From Anaerolineales bacterium (GTDB lineage Bacteria; Chloroflexota; Anaerolineae; 4572-78; J111), in the NCBI GenBank assembly GCA_012032575.1, contig JAAUSP010000258.1, positions 1-10,007 on the forward strand: 10,007 bases of DNA, given 5' to 3'. This document shows, piece by piece, positions 1-8,220 of this stretch. How positions within the stretch are numbered: the first letter of the stretch is position 1; each line of letters opens with the position of its first letter. The notes beneath the pieces were generated by a model. It was not told the origin of the DNA and did not search any database. It saw only the letters and a list, made by a program, of their open reading frames with translations. The translations under genes were made by a program, and so were the position numbers.

Positions 1-849
1 TTTTCGGGCCGGCGGGCCACTTGCACCGCCGCCCAAGTCGCCGCGCCGGAAGAAATACCGACCAGCAGCCCTTCCTCGCGGGCCAAAACGCCGGGCGGTG
101 TCGAAGGCGTCATCGTTTTTGACCCGAATGACTTCATCATAAATTTTGGTATTGAGCACATCGGGCACAAAGCCGGCCCCAATACCCTGGATGGGGTGCG
201 GCCCTTTTTGCCCGCCCGACAGCACCGGCGATGCTTCCGGCTCCACCGCAATGGCATGAAACGACGGTTTGCGGCTTTTGATAACCTCGCCCACCCCGGT
301 GATGGTCCCGCCGGTACCAATGCCCGACACCAGGATGTCAACCTTGCCGTCGGTGTCGCGCCAGATTTCTTCGGCGGTGGTTTTGCGGTGGATTTCGGGG
401 TTGGCCGGGTTTTTGAACTGTTGCGGAATAAGATAGCGCGAGTCGGCAGCGGCCATCTCTTCGGCGGTGCGGATCGCGCCGCCCATGCCCTCGCTGCCGG
501 GGGTTAAAACCAACTCGGCCCCATAAGCCCGCAGCAAAGCACGCCGTTCCTTGCTCATCGTTTCCGGCATGACCAGAGTGCATTTGTAGCCCCGCGCCGC
601 GCAGACAAAGGCCAGGCCGATACCGGTGTTGCCGCTGGTCGGCTCCAGAATAATCGTGTCCGGCTTGATCAGTCCGGCCTGCTCCGCCGCCTCGATCATC
701 GAAAGACCAATCCGGTCTTTGACGCTGTGAGCAGGGTTGTAAAATTCCAGCTTGGCGACCACATCGGCGACGGTGCCGGCAGTCAATTTGCGGATACGCA
801 CCAACGGGGTGTTACCAATTAACTCTGTTACATCATTGGCGATTTTCAT
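1..849 (-). CDS. cysK: cysteine synthase (O-acetylserine sulfhydrylase), C-terminus beyond window, one frameshift
   Basis: PLP-dependent enzyme that makes cysteine from O-acetylserine and sulfide in the cytoplasm. Seen: family N-terminus with [10 protein letters not shown] (about residues 9-18), PLP lysine K44 in NPAHSVKDR, the substrate loop PTSGNTG (70-76), the phosphate-binding GIGTGGT (176-182) and GIGAGFVP (223-230). ATG at 849 is preceded by an AAAGGA ribosome site and gives the usual family N-terminus. Near residue 255 the frame breaks: reading through gives nonsense, but dropping one base of the four-A run at 85-88 restores [17 protein letters not shown], the expected C-terminal region with the serine that holds the pyridine ring. 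It is therefore probably an intact gene with a sequence error. The last part of the protein lies outside the window. It has its own promoter and a long leader. The close homolog CysM is possible, but CysK fits better. Confidence 0.95.
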   Translation of the reverse strand, partial: MKIANDVTELIGNTPLVRIRKLTAGTVADVVAKLEFYNPAHSVKDRIGLSMIEAAEQAGLIKPDTIILEPTSGNTGIGLAFVCAARGYKCTLVMPETMSKERRALLRAYGAELVLTPGSEGMGGAIRTAEEMAAADSRYLIPQQFKNPANPEIHRKTTAEEIWRDTDGKVDILVSGIGTGGTITGVGEVIKSRKPSFHAIAVEPEASPVLSGGQKGPHPIQGIGAGFVPDVLNTKIYDEVIRVKNDDAFDTARRFGPRGRAAGRYFFRRGDLGGGASGPPARK

Positions 850-894
850 GGTTCCTTTGATTATCCCTTCTTGATTTGAAGTAACTTATTTAAC

Positions 895-943
895 CGCACC
901 CTTCGATAAGCTCTTCGCTTCGCTCATAGCTACTCAGGATGCG
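895..943 (-). repeat. imperfect inverted repeat in the cysK 5' leader
   Basis: On the minus strand CGCATCC (943-937) can pair with GGGTGCG (901-895), seven pairs with one G-U. The inside has GAAGCGAAG-type short repeats and AGCT/AGCT complementarity. It sits between the leader terminator and the cysK ribosome site. Its style (GAGCGAAGCGAAGAGC) resembles the tandem-repeat DNA inside the DUF2079 gene at 5138-5150, so it may be a degenerate member of the same class of short repeats. No function can be shown. Confidence 0.45.
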
Positions 944-949
944 AATTTG

Positions 950-990
950 AAAATAAAAACAGCGTCACTGGTGATGGCCCGGTGGCGCTG
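950..990 (-). terminator. intrinsic terminator inside the cysK leader (possible attenuator)
   Basis: On the minus strand CAGCGCCAC (990-982) pairs with GTGACGCTG (968-960) with one C-A mismatch and a 13-nt loop. TTTTTATTTT follows directly (959-950). It lies about 250 nt after the predicted cysK start of transcription and about 100 nt before the ATG. As cbiO already has a nearer terminator at 1292-1320, this one most simply acts on the cysK leader transcript. Confidence 0.7.
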
Positions 991-1013
991 TAGCGTAAAC
1001 TAACGCGATGTTT

Positions 1014-1099
1014 GCCCACCCAACCGTTGATCGAGCGGAGTGTGGCGGGCATTGGTTCGCAGGCTGTCCCTGCGTTACAAGTGTCTCCCCCACCTCCGC
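1014..1099 (-). ncRNA. structured domain in the cysK leader, class not recognised
   Basis: Minus-strand RNA folds into a long arm. GCGGAG (1099-1094) pairs with CTCCGC (1040-1035), and GTGG plus GGG pair with CCAC and CCC with single bulged bases. An apical hairpin CGCAGG-GACAG-CCTGCG spans 1074-1058. A downstream GGTGGGC (1020-1014) is complementary (one G-U) to GCCCGCC (1050-1044), which is part of the arm, so the two pairings exclude each other. GGTGG can also pair with CCACC at the terminator's 5' arm. This could be a riboregulator or a cluster of dispersed palindromic repeats. I do not recognise T-box, SAM or other known consensus motifs. Confidence 0.45.
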
Positions 1100-1198
1100 A
1101 ACAGACAGCAACAACACATATTGAAATGGGCGAGATTTACTGGAAACATTGGATAATAACCTGTAACAAATGTCCTGTTTGTTTTAGACGCATTTTCA

Positions 1199-1232
1199 GG
1201 GGAACCTTTACCCTCACAGGTAAAACTTCCCC
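1199..1232 (-). other. strong hairpin at the 5' end of the cysK leader
   Basis: GGGGAA (1232-1227) pairs with TTCCCC (1204-1199), then TTTACC (1224-1219) with GGTAAA (1212-1207). The two stems are separated by a 2x2 internal loop and capped by a six-base loop. Twelve perfect pairs start about five nt after the predicted start of transcription. No U-run follows, so it is not a terminator. A 5' stabilising hairpin or part of a larger regulatory fold is plausible. The region 1100-1198 between this hairpin and the structured domain shows no gene and no clear fold. Confidence 0.55.
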
Positions 1233-1243
1233 AATATCATCGG

Positions 1244-1272
1244 AGTATATCTAAGTTGGAGCAGGTTGTCAA
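1244..1272 (-). promoter_or_regulatory. sigma70-type promoter for cysK
   Basis: Minus strand has TTGACA (1272-1267), a 17-bp spacer and TATACT (1249-1244): a perfect -35 and a five-of-six -10. Predicted start is near 1237, giving a leader of about 390 nt before the cysK ATG at 849. It lies just after the cbiO terminator, which separates cysK from the cbi operon. Confidence 0.75.
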
Positions 1273-1291
1273 AAAATCCAGACAATTCCCT

Positions 1292-1320
1292 AAAAAACAG
1301 CTTTGCCGAAGCCCAAAAGC
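1292..1320 (-). terminator. intrinsic terminator of the cbiMNQO operon
   Basis: On the minus strand GCTTTTG (1320-1314) pairs with CAAAGC (1305-1300), six pairs with one bulged T around an eight-base loop. A T6 run (1297-1292) follows. It begins 12 nt after the cbiO stop codon. The stem is modest, but position and U-run fit. Confidence 0.6.
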
Positions 1321-1331
1321 ATATTTCACTC

Positions 1332-2085
1332 CTACGTATGGGTAAAGGGTAAATACCAGGGCTGGCCCAGGCCGGTCTGCGCCATCAACGCCTGGTTAGC
1401 AAAAATACGGTCGGGGGTGTCGGCGGCAATAACCCGACCGGCCTCCATCACCACCACCAGATCGGCCCAATAGCGCGCAAATTCAACATCATGGGTGGCC
1501 AGCACAATGGTTTTACCCTGGTCCACCAGCCGCTGAAAAATGGTAAAAAAGCTGGCGGCGCATCCACGGATCAAGGTTGGCGGTCACTTCGTCGGCTAGC
1601 AGCAGGGCCGGTTCCATGGCCAACACTCCGGCCAGGGCGACCCGCGCTTTCTCGCCGCCGCTCAAGGCGTGAGTGGGCCGCTCCAGCAGGTCGGTAATCT
1701 CGCACAGTTCGGCCACCGCCTGGACCCGCCGCCGGGCTTCGGCCTGGCTCAACCCCAGGTTGAGCGGACCAAAACTGATATCCTGGGCTACGCTGGCGCT
1801 GAAAAGCTGGTCGTCCGGGTTTTGAAAAATAACCCCCACCTGGCGGCGCAATTCCAGCAGCGCCGCCCGTTGATAGGTGACTGTTCGCCCGGCAAAACGC
1901 ACCACGCCCCGGCTGGGCTGCAAAATCCCGTTGCAGTGCAAAATCAGGGTGGACTTGCCGGAGCCGTTGCGCCCCAACAGGGCCACCTTTACCCCGGCGG
2001 GCAGGCTCAAATTGACCCCTTGCAGGGCCAAGCGCTGCTGGCCCGGATAGCCATAGTGCAGGTCCTCCACTTCAAGCAGGCTCAT
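1332..2085 (-). CDS. cbiO: ECF cobalt transporter ATPase CbiO, one frameshift
   Basis: Cytoplasmic ATPase that drives the CbiMNQ cobalt transporter. From ATG 2085: Walker A GRNGSGKST (38-46), Q-loop FQNPDDQLF (87-95, typical of ECF A subunits), signature LSGGE (141-145), Walker B LLLADE (161-166), D-loop NLDP and switch His198 in LATHD. The usual DEPTA is DEVTA here. The frame breaks after DPWMRRQ. Removing one base from the six-A run at 1545-1550 joins QLF to TIFQRLVDQGKTIVLATHD and gives about 250 aa, the normal length, so this is probably a sequence error. The ATG overlaps the cbiQ stop (ATGA), so translation is likely coupled. The original upstream extension of this frame to 2142 is inside cbiQ and is not the start. 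Confidence 0.95.
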
Positions 2086-2854
2086 CGGAACCACCCCCAA
2101 ACCAGCAGCAAGCTGACCGTCATGCCCATGCCCAGACCCCACAAGCGCCGGTCAAACTGATACGATGCCGGCAGCACCTTCAAATCGCCGGTGTAGCCCC
2201 GGCTTTCCAGGGCTACCTGCAAACGCTGGCTGCGGCGATAGGCGTCAATAAAAAGTTGGCTCCCCAACAGCCCGGCGCTCATAATGCCTCGCCGGAAATT
2301 AACATAGCCCAATCGGCTGGCCTGGGCCGTGTACATCTCGTCCAGGCTTTCCAGCAGCACAAAGATAAAACGATAGATCAGGGTCATCAGATCAATCAGC
2401 AGCAGCGGACAGCGCAGCCGGCGCAGCAAGTCAACCAGATCAACCAGTGGGGTGGTCAGCGCCAGAAAATTCATGGCCGCCGCCGCTCCCAGCGAACGAG
2501 TGACCAGATGCAGGGCTGTGTCCACCGCTGCCGGACTGCTGCTGAGCCATAGGTCGCCCACCTGCCAGCGCCAGCTTGTCAGCGGCGGCGGGCTGAAGCT
2601 GAAACTGACCAGAATGCCCAGCACCGACAGTAGCAAAAAAAGCCTTCGGCCAGGATTACCCGGCCAAAGGTGCGCGGCGGCAGCCCGGCCCAAAAGGTGG
2701 TCAAGCCCCACATCCACAACAGGGCCAACACCCCCACTACCGGCTTGTTCAAAGCCAAACATAACAACAAGGCCAGACCGGCAATGGCGGCCTTTTGCCC
2801 AGGGTCAACCGCGCGGATGCGATTGGCATAGGCGTACTGGTCAATAATATGCAT
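2082..2854 (-). CDS. cbiQ: ECF cobalt transporter transmembrane T component CbiQ, one frameshift
   Basis: Membrane subunit that links the ATPase CbiO to the substrate-binding CbiM/CbiN. The N-terminus MHIIDQYAYANR matches the family. Hydrophobic helices follow, and the two arginine motifs of T components near the coupling helices are visible as AQASRLGY and ALESRGYTG. The gene is read in two frames. The first runs to AEGFF and the second starts at LLLSVLGIL. Adding one base to the seven-A run at 2635-2641 joins them and gives about 257 aa, normal for CbiQ. The start is 12 nt after the cbiN stop with only a weak GAAGG site, so coupling to cbiN is likely. The stop overlaps the cbiO ATG. Confidence 0.95.
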
Positions 2855-2866
2855 GCAACTATAGGT

Positions 2867-3217
2867 TTACCTTCGGGAGGTATTTGGATTTGTGAGAGTA
2901 GCTTTGCGGGCGGCCTGCTTTTCGCCTCGTTTAAGGCCAAAAAAGTAGCCAACAAACCCAGCCCCCAGGGCGGCCTGCAAGGCAAACAGCAAACTTTCGG
3001 TCTCGCCGCCGGGGGGCGACCAGATGGGTTCAACCCAGGGTTCTGTTCCCGGCGCAACTTCAGTAATGACCCCTTCAGCCGCACCATCTGCACCGCCAAA
3101 CTCAGACTCAGGGTGGATAAAGAGGGGGATAACTGCCAGCAAAACGACAATTGCCAGCAACAGCCAGCTATTGAGAAAGGTGCTGTTTTTTTGTTCAGTT
3201 GAGATGTTTTGAGACAT
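2867..3217 (-). CDS. cbiN: cobalt transport protein CbiN
   Basis: Small membrane subunit of the cobalt ECF transporter that works with CbiM in metal loading. The protein of 116 aa has two membrane helices (about 18-33 and 77-95). Between them is the conserved extracytoplasmic loop with EFGGADGAAEGVI and EPWVEPIWSPPGGE, followed by ESLLFALQAALGAG, a clear family signature. The reading frame is intact. ATG 3217 has GAGGAG about eight nt upstream. It lies between cbiM and cbiQ, the usual order. The gap to cbiM (87 nt) is unusually long for this operon and is filled by a fold-back repeat. Confidence 0.96.
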   Translation of the reverse strand: MSQNISTEQKNSTFLNSWLLLAIVVLLAVIPLFIHPESEFGGADGAAEGVITEVAPGTEPWVEPIWSPPGGETESLLFALQAALGAGFVGYFFGLKRGEKQAARKATLTNPNTSRR

Positions 3218-3239
3218 GGGAGATCTCCTCGAAAATAAA

Positions 3240-3292
3240 GAGGCGAGGAGGCGAGGAGGCGAAAAATTCTTCGCCTCCTCGCCTCACGCCTC
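3240..3292. repeat. octamer-repeat fold-back between cbiM and cbiN
   Basis: Left arm 3240-3263 holds tandem AGGAGGCG units. Right arm 3270-3292 holds the reverse complement, with one small irregularity (TGAGGCG in place of AGGAGGCG). The six-base spacer is AT-rich. The inner 15 or so pairs are perfect and GC-rich. It starts just after the cbiM stop and ends just before the cbiN ribosome site, so it would form a strong hairpin in the operon mRNA. No U-run follows. Confidence 0.85.
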
Positions 3293-3304
3293 ATCGCTTC
3301 ATTC

Positions 3305-4070
3305 TTACGCCGTTTTGACGCCCAAAGTTTGCAGTTCCACCGGCGCATTGCTGCGGAGCGCATTGAAAATAATAACGGTCAGGATACCTTCGCTGACAGC
3401 CAGGGGAATCTGGGTGATAGCAAAGATGGCCCCAAATTTGAGCAGCGAAGCCGCTATCCCGCCCACCGGATCGGGATAGGCCAGGGCCAGTTGCAGCGAG
3501 GTTACACCGTAGGTAGCCAAATCGGCCAGGGCGGCGGCCAGAAAGACAGTCAGCCACAAGGGTACTCTGCCTTTCAACGCCTGCCAGATGCCCCAGGCTA
3601 CCAGCGGCCCGGCAATGGCCATACTGACGGCATTCGCGCCGAGGGTGGTCAATCCGCCGTGGGCCAGCAGCAGGGCCTGAAACAGCAGCACAATCCCGCC
3701 GAGAACGCTCATCACCGCCGGTCCAAACAGAATCGCGCCCAGGCCGGTGCCGGTCGGGTGGCTGCTGGAGCCGGTGACGCTGGGAATTTTGAGGGCACTG
3801 AGCACAAAAGCGAAGGCTCCAGCCAGCCCCAACAGAAGCCGGGTTTCCGGCTTGGCCGCCACCAACTGGCTGATGTGGCGGAAGCCGATAATCCAAAACG
3901 GGATGGCTACGGCAAACCAAACGATACACCATACCGGGGGCAGAAACCCTTCCATAATGTGCATAGCCTGCGGTTTGGCCCAGGCCGTTTGGACGACGAG
4001 CAGCATCAGGGCAAAAAAACGCCCAGCTTATGCTGGACCATCGAATTGTATTAAATAGCCTGAATTTCAT
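3305..4070 (-). CDS. cbiM: energy-coupling factor transporter substrate-binding subunit CbiM, one frameshift
   Basis: Membrane protein that binds Co2+ for uptake. Seen: the hallmark mature N-terminus [10 protein letters not shown], whose first Met and His are known metal ligands in CbiM/Nik[12 protein letters not shown] with another conserved His; and several membrane helices. The same strand has ATG 4070 with AGAGAGG six nt upstream, encoding a signal peptide start in a different frame. Removing one base from the seven-A run at 4013-4019 joins the two as [19 protein letters not shown], a good signal sequence ending just before the MHIMEG N-terminus. The corrected protein is about 254 aa. The alternative internal start at 4006 would keep only half a signal peptide. 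CbiM is preferred over NikM because CbiN, not NikL/NikN, follows and a cobalamin riboswitch precedes it. Confidence 0.96.
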
Positions 4071-4164
4071 AATAACCTCTCTGACAATAAACCCTGGGGG
4101 CCGCGATAGAGAAAATGTCGACTGTTTAGCGCCTCAACCACAGAGGCGAGGTAGCCGTGTCAAC

Positions 4165-4205
4165 GAAAAATGAAAAGCCCGACCTGAGATAACCATTGGG
4201 TCGGG
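4165..4205 (-). terminator. riboswitch-controlled intrinsic terminator before cbiM
   Basis: Minus strand: CCCGACC (4205-4199), a 14-base loop, GGTCGGG (4184-4178), then CTTTTCATTTTT. The 5' arm and loop (CGACC, CAA bulge, TGGTT; 4203-4191) can instead pair with AGCCAGGTCG of the B12 box (4316-4307), ten pairs including one G-U. That is a direct antiterminator. A further small hairpin CGCCTC/GAGGCG lies downstream at 4148-4130, before the cbiM ribosome site. Confidence 0.85.
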
Positions 4206-4293
4206 TAACTTCAAAGCTAAAATGGAGAGGTAAATGGAGGGATAATTGATGACGAGCCACGCTTTTACTCCCTTCCGCGAGGTTGTAATAAGC

Positions 4294-4477
<184 letters not shown>

Positions 4478-4502
4478 AGTCTGCTTAAATTATGGTGGCT
4501 GA

Positions 4503-4530
4503 ATTATATAATGTTGAGATAGAAACGCAA
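4503..4530 (-). promoter_or_regulatory. promoter of the cbiMNQO riboswitch operon
   Basis: Minus strand: TTGCGT (4530-4525), 16-bp spacer, TATAAT (4508-4503). The -10 is perfect, the -35 half matched. The predicted start near 4496 is about 20 nt before the closing stem of the aptamer. It begins only 13 nt after the upstream gene's stop, with no terminator between, so some read-through into the riboswitch is possible. Confidence 0.7.
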
Positions 4531-4543
4531 ATCAGGGCCGAAA

Positions 4544-7017
4544 CTACTGGCCAACCCGGATGACTCCCACCTCCACCGTATCTCCACCCCCGCCGGCAGT
4601 CACCGGCAGCCGGTCCCCGGTGACAGGATAGTACCAGCCAACCATCAGCCGGTACTCGCCGGGGGCAATCCCGGCGGGCAGGGAGAGGCTTTGCCGGTCA
4701 ACCACCGGGCGACCTGGTTGCCAGGCGGTGGTGGGCAAATAGCCCAGACCGTCTTGCGGAGTCCAATCCAATTGAGCCACCACCTGGCCGTTTTGATCCA
4801 GCAAATGGGCAAAACAGGTCAGGTCAACCGTGAGGGGGCAGCGCTCTGCCAGAAGAAGGTGAAGGACAAAACATCGCCGGGGGGGAGAGGTGAGGCGGGC
4901 AGGTCCACCCCTTTGAGTTGAATGAGATGCCAAAATTCAATCTGGTGCGGCTGAGATGGCTGAGGCACACCACGGGGCAACTGCGCTATAACTGCCTCGC
5001 CCGGTGCGCTGGAAAGTTCCCAATCTGGCCCAGGTTTTGTTTTCTAACAGATAAAGATTCTCATCCGCCCCAGTGATGCTTAACCGCTGTTTCGGGTCAG
5101 ACCACTCGCCCGGTGTCGTCGCCTCCTCGCCTCCTCGCTCGCTTCGCGTCGCCTCAACTACGCCGACGGCCAGGGTGAACTCGTCGCCCAAAGGCCAGGG
5201 CAGCGTCCGGGTGAGGACAATTTCGCCGGGCGACCAGTGCGAGGTGGGATACCACAGCAGCGTCACCAGCGGGCGGGCGCTGGTATCTTCGATCAGCTTG
5301 CCCTGCCGATCTATAAAAAAGGGCCAGAGCTGGTAATTTTGCTCCAGCGGCTCCAGCGCCTGCCAGTACAGCGTCACCACCGGCAGCCGCTCCTCGTGCG
5401 CGCCGTAGCCCAGATCATAACCGAGCAGTTTTAATTTGTCGTCAAAGGTCACGGCTGCGGGGAACTGCGGCTGAAAAATCGCCGGGTCGGTGACGCGGGC
5501 GAAATCAAAGAAGGCGGGGGGTAATTCTTTGGGCAGGTCGGCCCGGTTTTTAGCCAGCAGCAGATAGCCGTCAAAGGCATCTACTATCCCAAAATCTCCC
5601 TCTAAAAATTGGTCAACTTTATAACGCAGCTCAACCGGGTGCAGCGGCCAGGAGTCTTCGGTGATATCCAGCACAATATGATCGGCGTCTTCGATGCGGT
5701 CAAAAATGTAGAGCGTTTGGCGCTGGCTGAGATGCGGATTCAGCCGGTCGTGAGCCGACAGGGCGGCTTCGGGTGGGATTTGGGCAAAAATCCGCTCGGC
5801 CCGGCGGTGATGGTCGGTCACTTCTTCCCAGCCCCGAAACTGTCCGCCCCAGGGAAAGTAGCCGTACAAAGAGTGATAACCAAGCGAGAAGGCGAGAATG
5901 AGTAGCCCTACAAAACCGTTGAAAAGCTGCGTGGTGCGTGGTGCGTGATACGTGACATCTGCCCCCCTCCCCTTCGCCATTCGCCCATTCGCCATTCGCC
6001 CATTCGCCATTCGCTGGAGGTTGGCCACGCCATAAATACTGCTGATTATCACGGCGGGCACAACCGGCGCAGCATAAATCAGGCTGTTGGCGCGCTGCAT
6101 AGGGGAGAAGCTGCTGAGCAGGTTGATTCCCAGCGAAGGCAGGGCCAGCAGCAGGGTCACGGGGTTGAACAGCGCAGTGAAGGCGGTGGGCGTCAGCAGC
6201 AGGCGCAAGTAATCGAGGGCCTGGACTTTTTGCAGGTGGCTCAGCACAAGCTGCGGCTGGAGAAAAAAATTCAGGACGATATTCAGCGGGCTGTCCCCCA
6301 GATGGCCGTAACGGTCCCAGTGGATATTTTCGGTGCCGGCAAAAGCCGGCGGAATGACAAAAACGGCCACAAACGCCCAGGCCGCGCACAGGGCAACGGT
6401 CAGCAGCCCCAGGCGATACTGCCGGTTGATAAACAAGGCGTAAAAGCCCAGCATCATGACCAATAAGGTCATATCTTCTTTGCAGGCAGCGGCCAGGATA
6501 GCAAACAAGGCAAACAGGCCGGGCCGCCGGGTTTCGAGCGCGTAAAAAGCGACCAGCAGAAAGGTGGGGGCCAGGGTTACGGCGTGGAAATCAAGCAGGG
6601 TCGCGCCCTGGATAGCCGGAAACATCAAATAGACCAGGGCAAAAACGAGGGCCAGGGCATCACTGTGGAGTTTGAAACGGGCCAGGGCAAAAACCGGCAG
6701 CGCCCCCAACGCCACGATGATGCTTTGAAACAAAAAGAGAATTTCGGGGCCGCTGTAAACCAGGTAAAGGAGCGAAACCGGCAGCAGAATCGGTTCGACG
6801 TGCAGGCTGAGACGGTTGGTTGCGCCCGGCTGGTTGGTTTGATGAAAAGGCCGGCCACGCGCGGTATTCCAGATGGCCTGGTTCATATTGCCCAAATCGA
6901 GCGAGCGCGAGCCAAAAGAATAGTAATGCAAAAAAGCTGCACGCTAAAAAAAGCCGTGTAGCTGGCCATAGCCAAAATGAGCAGAGAGGAAATGAGGGGG
7001 CTGGGGCGCTTCATCAT
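4544..7017 (-). CDS. DUF2079 polytopic membrane protein with C-terminal beta-sandwich domains, three frameshifts
   Basis: Family of predicted multi-pass membrane proteins resembling GT-C glycosyltransferases; the reaction is unknown. Seen after repair (about 824 aa): first helix near 8-29, the DUF2079 hallmark GSRSLDLGNMNQAIWNTARG, then RLSLHVEPILLPVSLLY and many hydrophobic helices to about residue 390. Soluble C-terminus has two beta-sandwich units, about 520-640 and 690-820, ending PAGIAPGEYRLMVGWYYPVT. Three homopolymer shifts break the frame: six-A run 6930-6935 (one base short; it removes the N-terminal 29 aa), T4GT4 at 5035-5043 (one too many) and five-G run 4834-4838 (one short). Repair gives one open frame from ATG 7017 to the stop at 4544. 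A repeat-coded stretch of about 29 aa lies between two helices. A role in surface glycan or glycolipid assembly is plausible but unproven. Confidence 0.85.
5118..5157. repeat. octamer GCCTCCTC repeat inside the DUF2079 gene
   Basis: Tandem GCCTCCTC units at 5121-5136 followed by degenerate CGCTTCGC and GTCGCCTC. They encode the polar linker ATRSERGGEEATT between the two beta-sandwich domains. It is the same octamer (reverse AGGAGGCG) as in the fold-back between cbiM and cbiN. Confidence 0.75.
5927..6014. repeat. in-frame simple-repeat insertion in the DUF2079 gene
   Basis: Two adjacent arrays. At 5927-5954 there are four 7-mers (CTGCGTG, GTGCGTG twice, ATACGTG). At about 5973-6014 alternating CCATTCGC and CCATTCG units give a 15-bp period, five codons, encoding RMANGRMANGRMAKG. 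Together they add about 29 residues between ANLQ and LFNG without shifting the frame, in a loop between predicted membrane helices. Confidence 0.85.
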
Positions 7018-7032
7018 TGTTCAAGGTGAAAA

Positions 7033-7083
7033 CGTAATGCGTAAACTTAACGCGCTGATAGGTCATTACATTTACGCTTTACG
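7033..7083. repeat. imperfect fold-back between M50 and DUF2079 genes
   Basis: Arms 7033-7052 and 7064-7083 are inverted copies, 16 of 20 positions matching, around an 11-nt centre. The arms contain CGTAA/CGTAAA motifs close to the CGTAAAT heptamer of the riboswitch arm. It fills most of the 68-nt gap. No promoter or U-run terminator is evident there, so the two genes may be co-transcribed. Confidence 0.7.
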
Positions 7084-7085
7084 AG

Positions 7086-8218
7086 TTATTGAGACTGGAG
7101 CAGCCCAAAAAGCTGGATAACGAGATAGCCATACAACAGCACAGCACAGACAAACAGAGCGGCGCTGCCCAGGCCCAAATTGACCCAATTGGACGCGGTT
7201 TGGTATCGGTCCAGGGGGCGGCGCCCATTTCAGCCATACTTTCCCTGGCTGTGTCCGGGTTTATGGGTGAGATTTCGCTCAACTCGTGCAACTGCTGCCA
7301 GGCTGTCTCTTGTGATTTGCGGTCGTCGGCGCGTTGGGCCGCGCCGCGGAAGGACTGGATGGCTCGCTGGCGATTGCCCTGAGCCAGATGAGCCAACCCC
7401 AGGTTGATATAGGCCGGCCCAAAGTTGGCATCATTGCGGATGGCTTGCTGGTAGCGGGCAATAGCATCCTCGTACTGTTGGGCTTCGTGGTACTCCGCAC
7501 CGGCCTTGAAGTGAATATCGGCCGCATTATTCCGGCGCTGATGTTGATTGAACAACATCAGCGGATGCCGGATCGGCGTCGCTGGACGGGATTGAACCTT
7601 ACGCTTCCGCTCGCGCAGAAAAGTAATCAGGCTGACCACAGCGGCAAACCCGTCCAGGCCCGGCAAAGGGATTAAACTGATCACGGTCAGCCATAAACTG
7701 GTCAAGCCAATGTAGCCGGTAAAGGCAATGGACAGGGCCTGCACATCCAGGGTTGTGGGTAGGGTGCTGTCCACCCGGAAGAGAAAAGGATAAACCTGGT
7801 CGGTGCTGACTCCGCTGGTATAAACCAATGCCGCGGCGATGACCAGAGTCAGCATCAATCCGACCAGTCCAAAGGTCAGGCTGGCCAGCGGGCCGGAGAG
7901 CGCCACCAGGCACACATCCAGATAACCTCGCTTAAAGCTTTGGGGATTGACTCGCAGCGGCCTGGGCCAGCCCAGGCTAAAAAACAAGAACGCAATAAAA
8001 CCGGCCCAGTCCAGCCCGAACACCAAAAAAGCGGCCATACCGGGCCAGGAAACATGGGCCAAAGGATTCAGGGTAATTTTACCCTGCTCTACCTGAGAGA
8101 GGTCGCCCAAAAAATAGGCCGCCAGCGCGTGCCCCAACTCATGCACGGTGTAGCCCAGCAACAAACCGGGGATAATGAGAACATTGGTCCAATGCAGGAA
8201 GGGAAATAGGGTTTCCAT
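7086..8218 (-). CDS. site-2 protease-type M50 metalloprotease with TPR repeats, one frameshift
   Basis: Intramembrane zinc protease family; the substrate is unknown. From ATG 8218: zinc motif HELGH (26-30) in the first hydrophobic segment, GWPRPLRVNP (about 83-92), LVALSGPLASL (about 104-114), and the LPGLDG motif (about 185-190) whose Asp is the third zinc ligand. Two TPR-like units follow (about 235-300, with YEDAIARYQQAI and AYINLGLAHLAQGN). The tail frame is wrong: adding one base to the five-G run at 7214-7218 changes it to PLDRYQTASNWVNLGLG plus a clear membrane helix (AALFVCAVLLYGYLVIQLFG) and a stop at 7086-7088, about 377 aa. The ATG is two nt after the preceding stop, so it is probably coupled to it. 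A TTG at 8224 is possible but less likely. Confidence 0.88.
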
Positions 8219-8220
8219 GC

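Noticed and set aside
985..1240. T-box riboswitch controlling cysK
   Set aside because: GGGTGGG resembles part of a T-box, but the following ACCGCG is absent, UGGG is a poor match for a tRNA-Cys end, and no stem I landmarks or clear UGC specifier loop are visible. Kept only as an unclassified leader.
1012..1254. Plus-strand open frame of 80 codons in the cysK leader
   Set aside because: No recognisable protein features, no ribosome site, and it overlaps the promoter, hairpins and leader elements of cysK on the other strand.
4013..4019. Programmed frameshift or transcriptional slippage at A7 runs in cbiM and cbiQ
   Set aside because: Shifts of both signs also occur in A4, A6 and G5 runs across unrelated genes, without stimulatory signals. 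A technical cause explains all of them together.
3329..4054. Long plus-strand frame opposite cbiM, and other plus-strand frames such as 5945-6466 and 1669-2160
   Set aside because: They are antisense shadows of conserved minus-strand genes, rich in glutamine and glycine from codon bias, with no family features.
3291..4070. Second protein frame starting at ATG 4070 through the cbiM region
   Set aside because: Only its first 19 codons are real (the cbiM signal peptide). The rest is out-of-frame reading beyond the A7 error.
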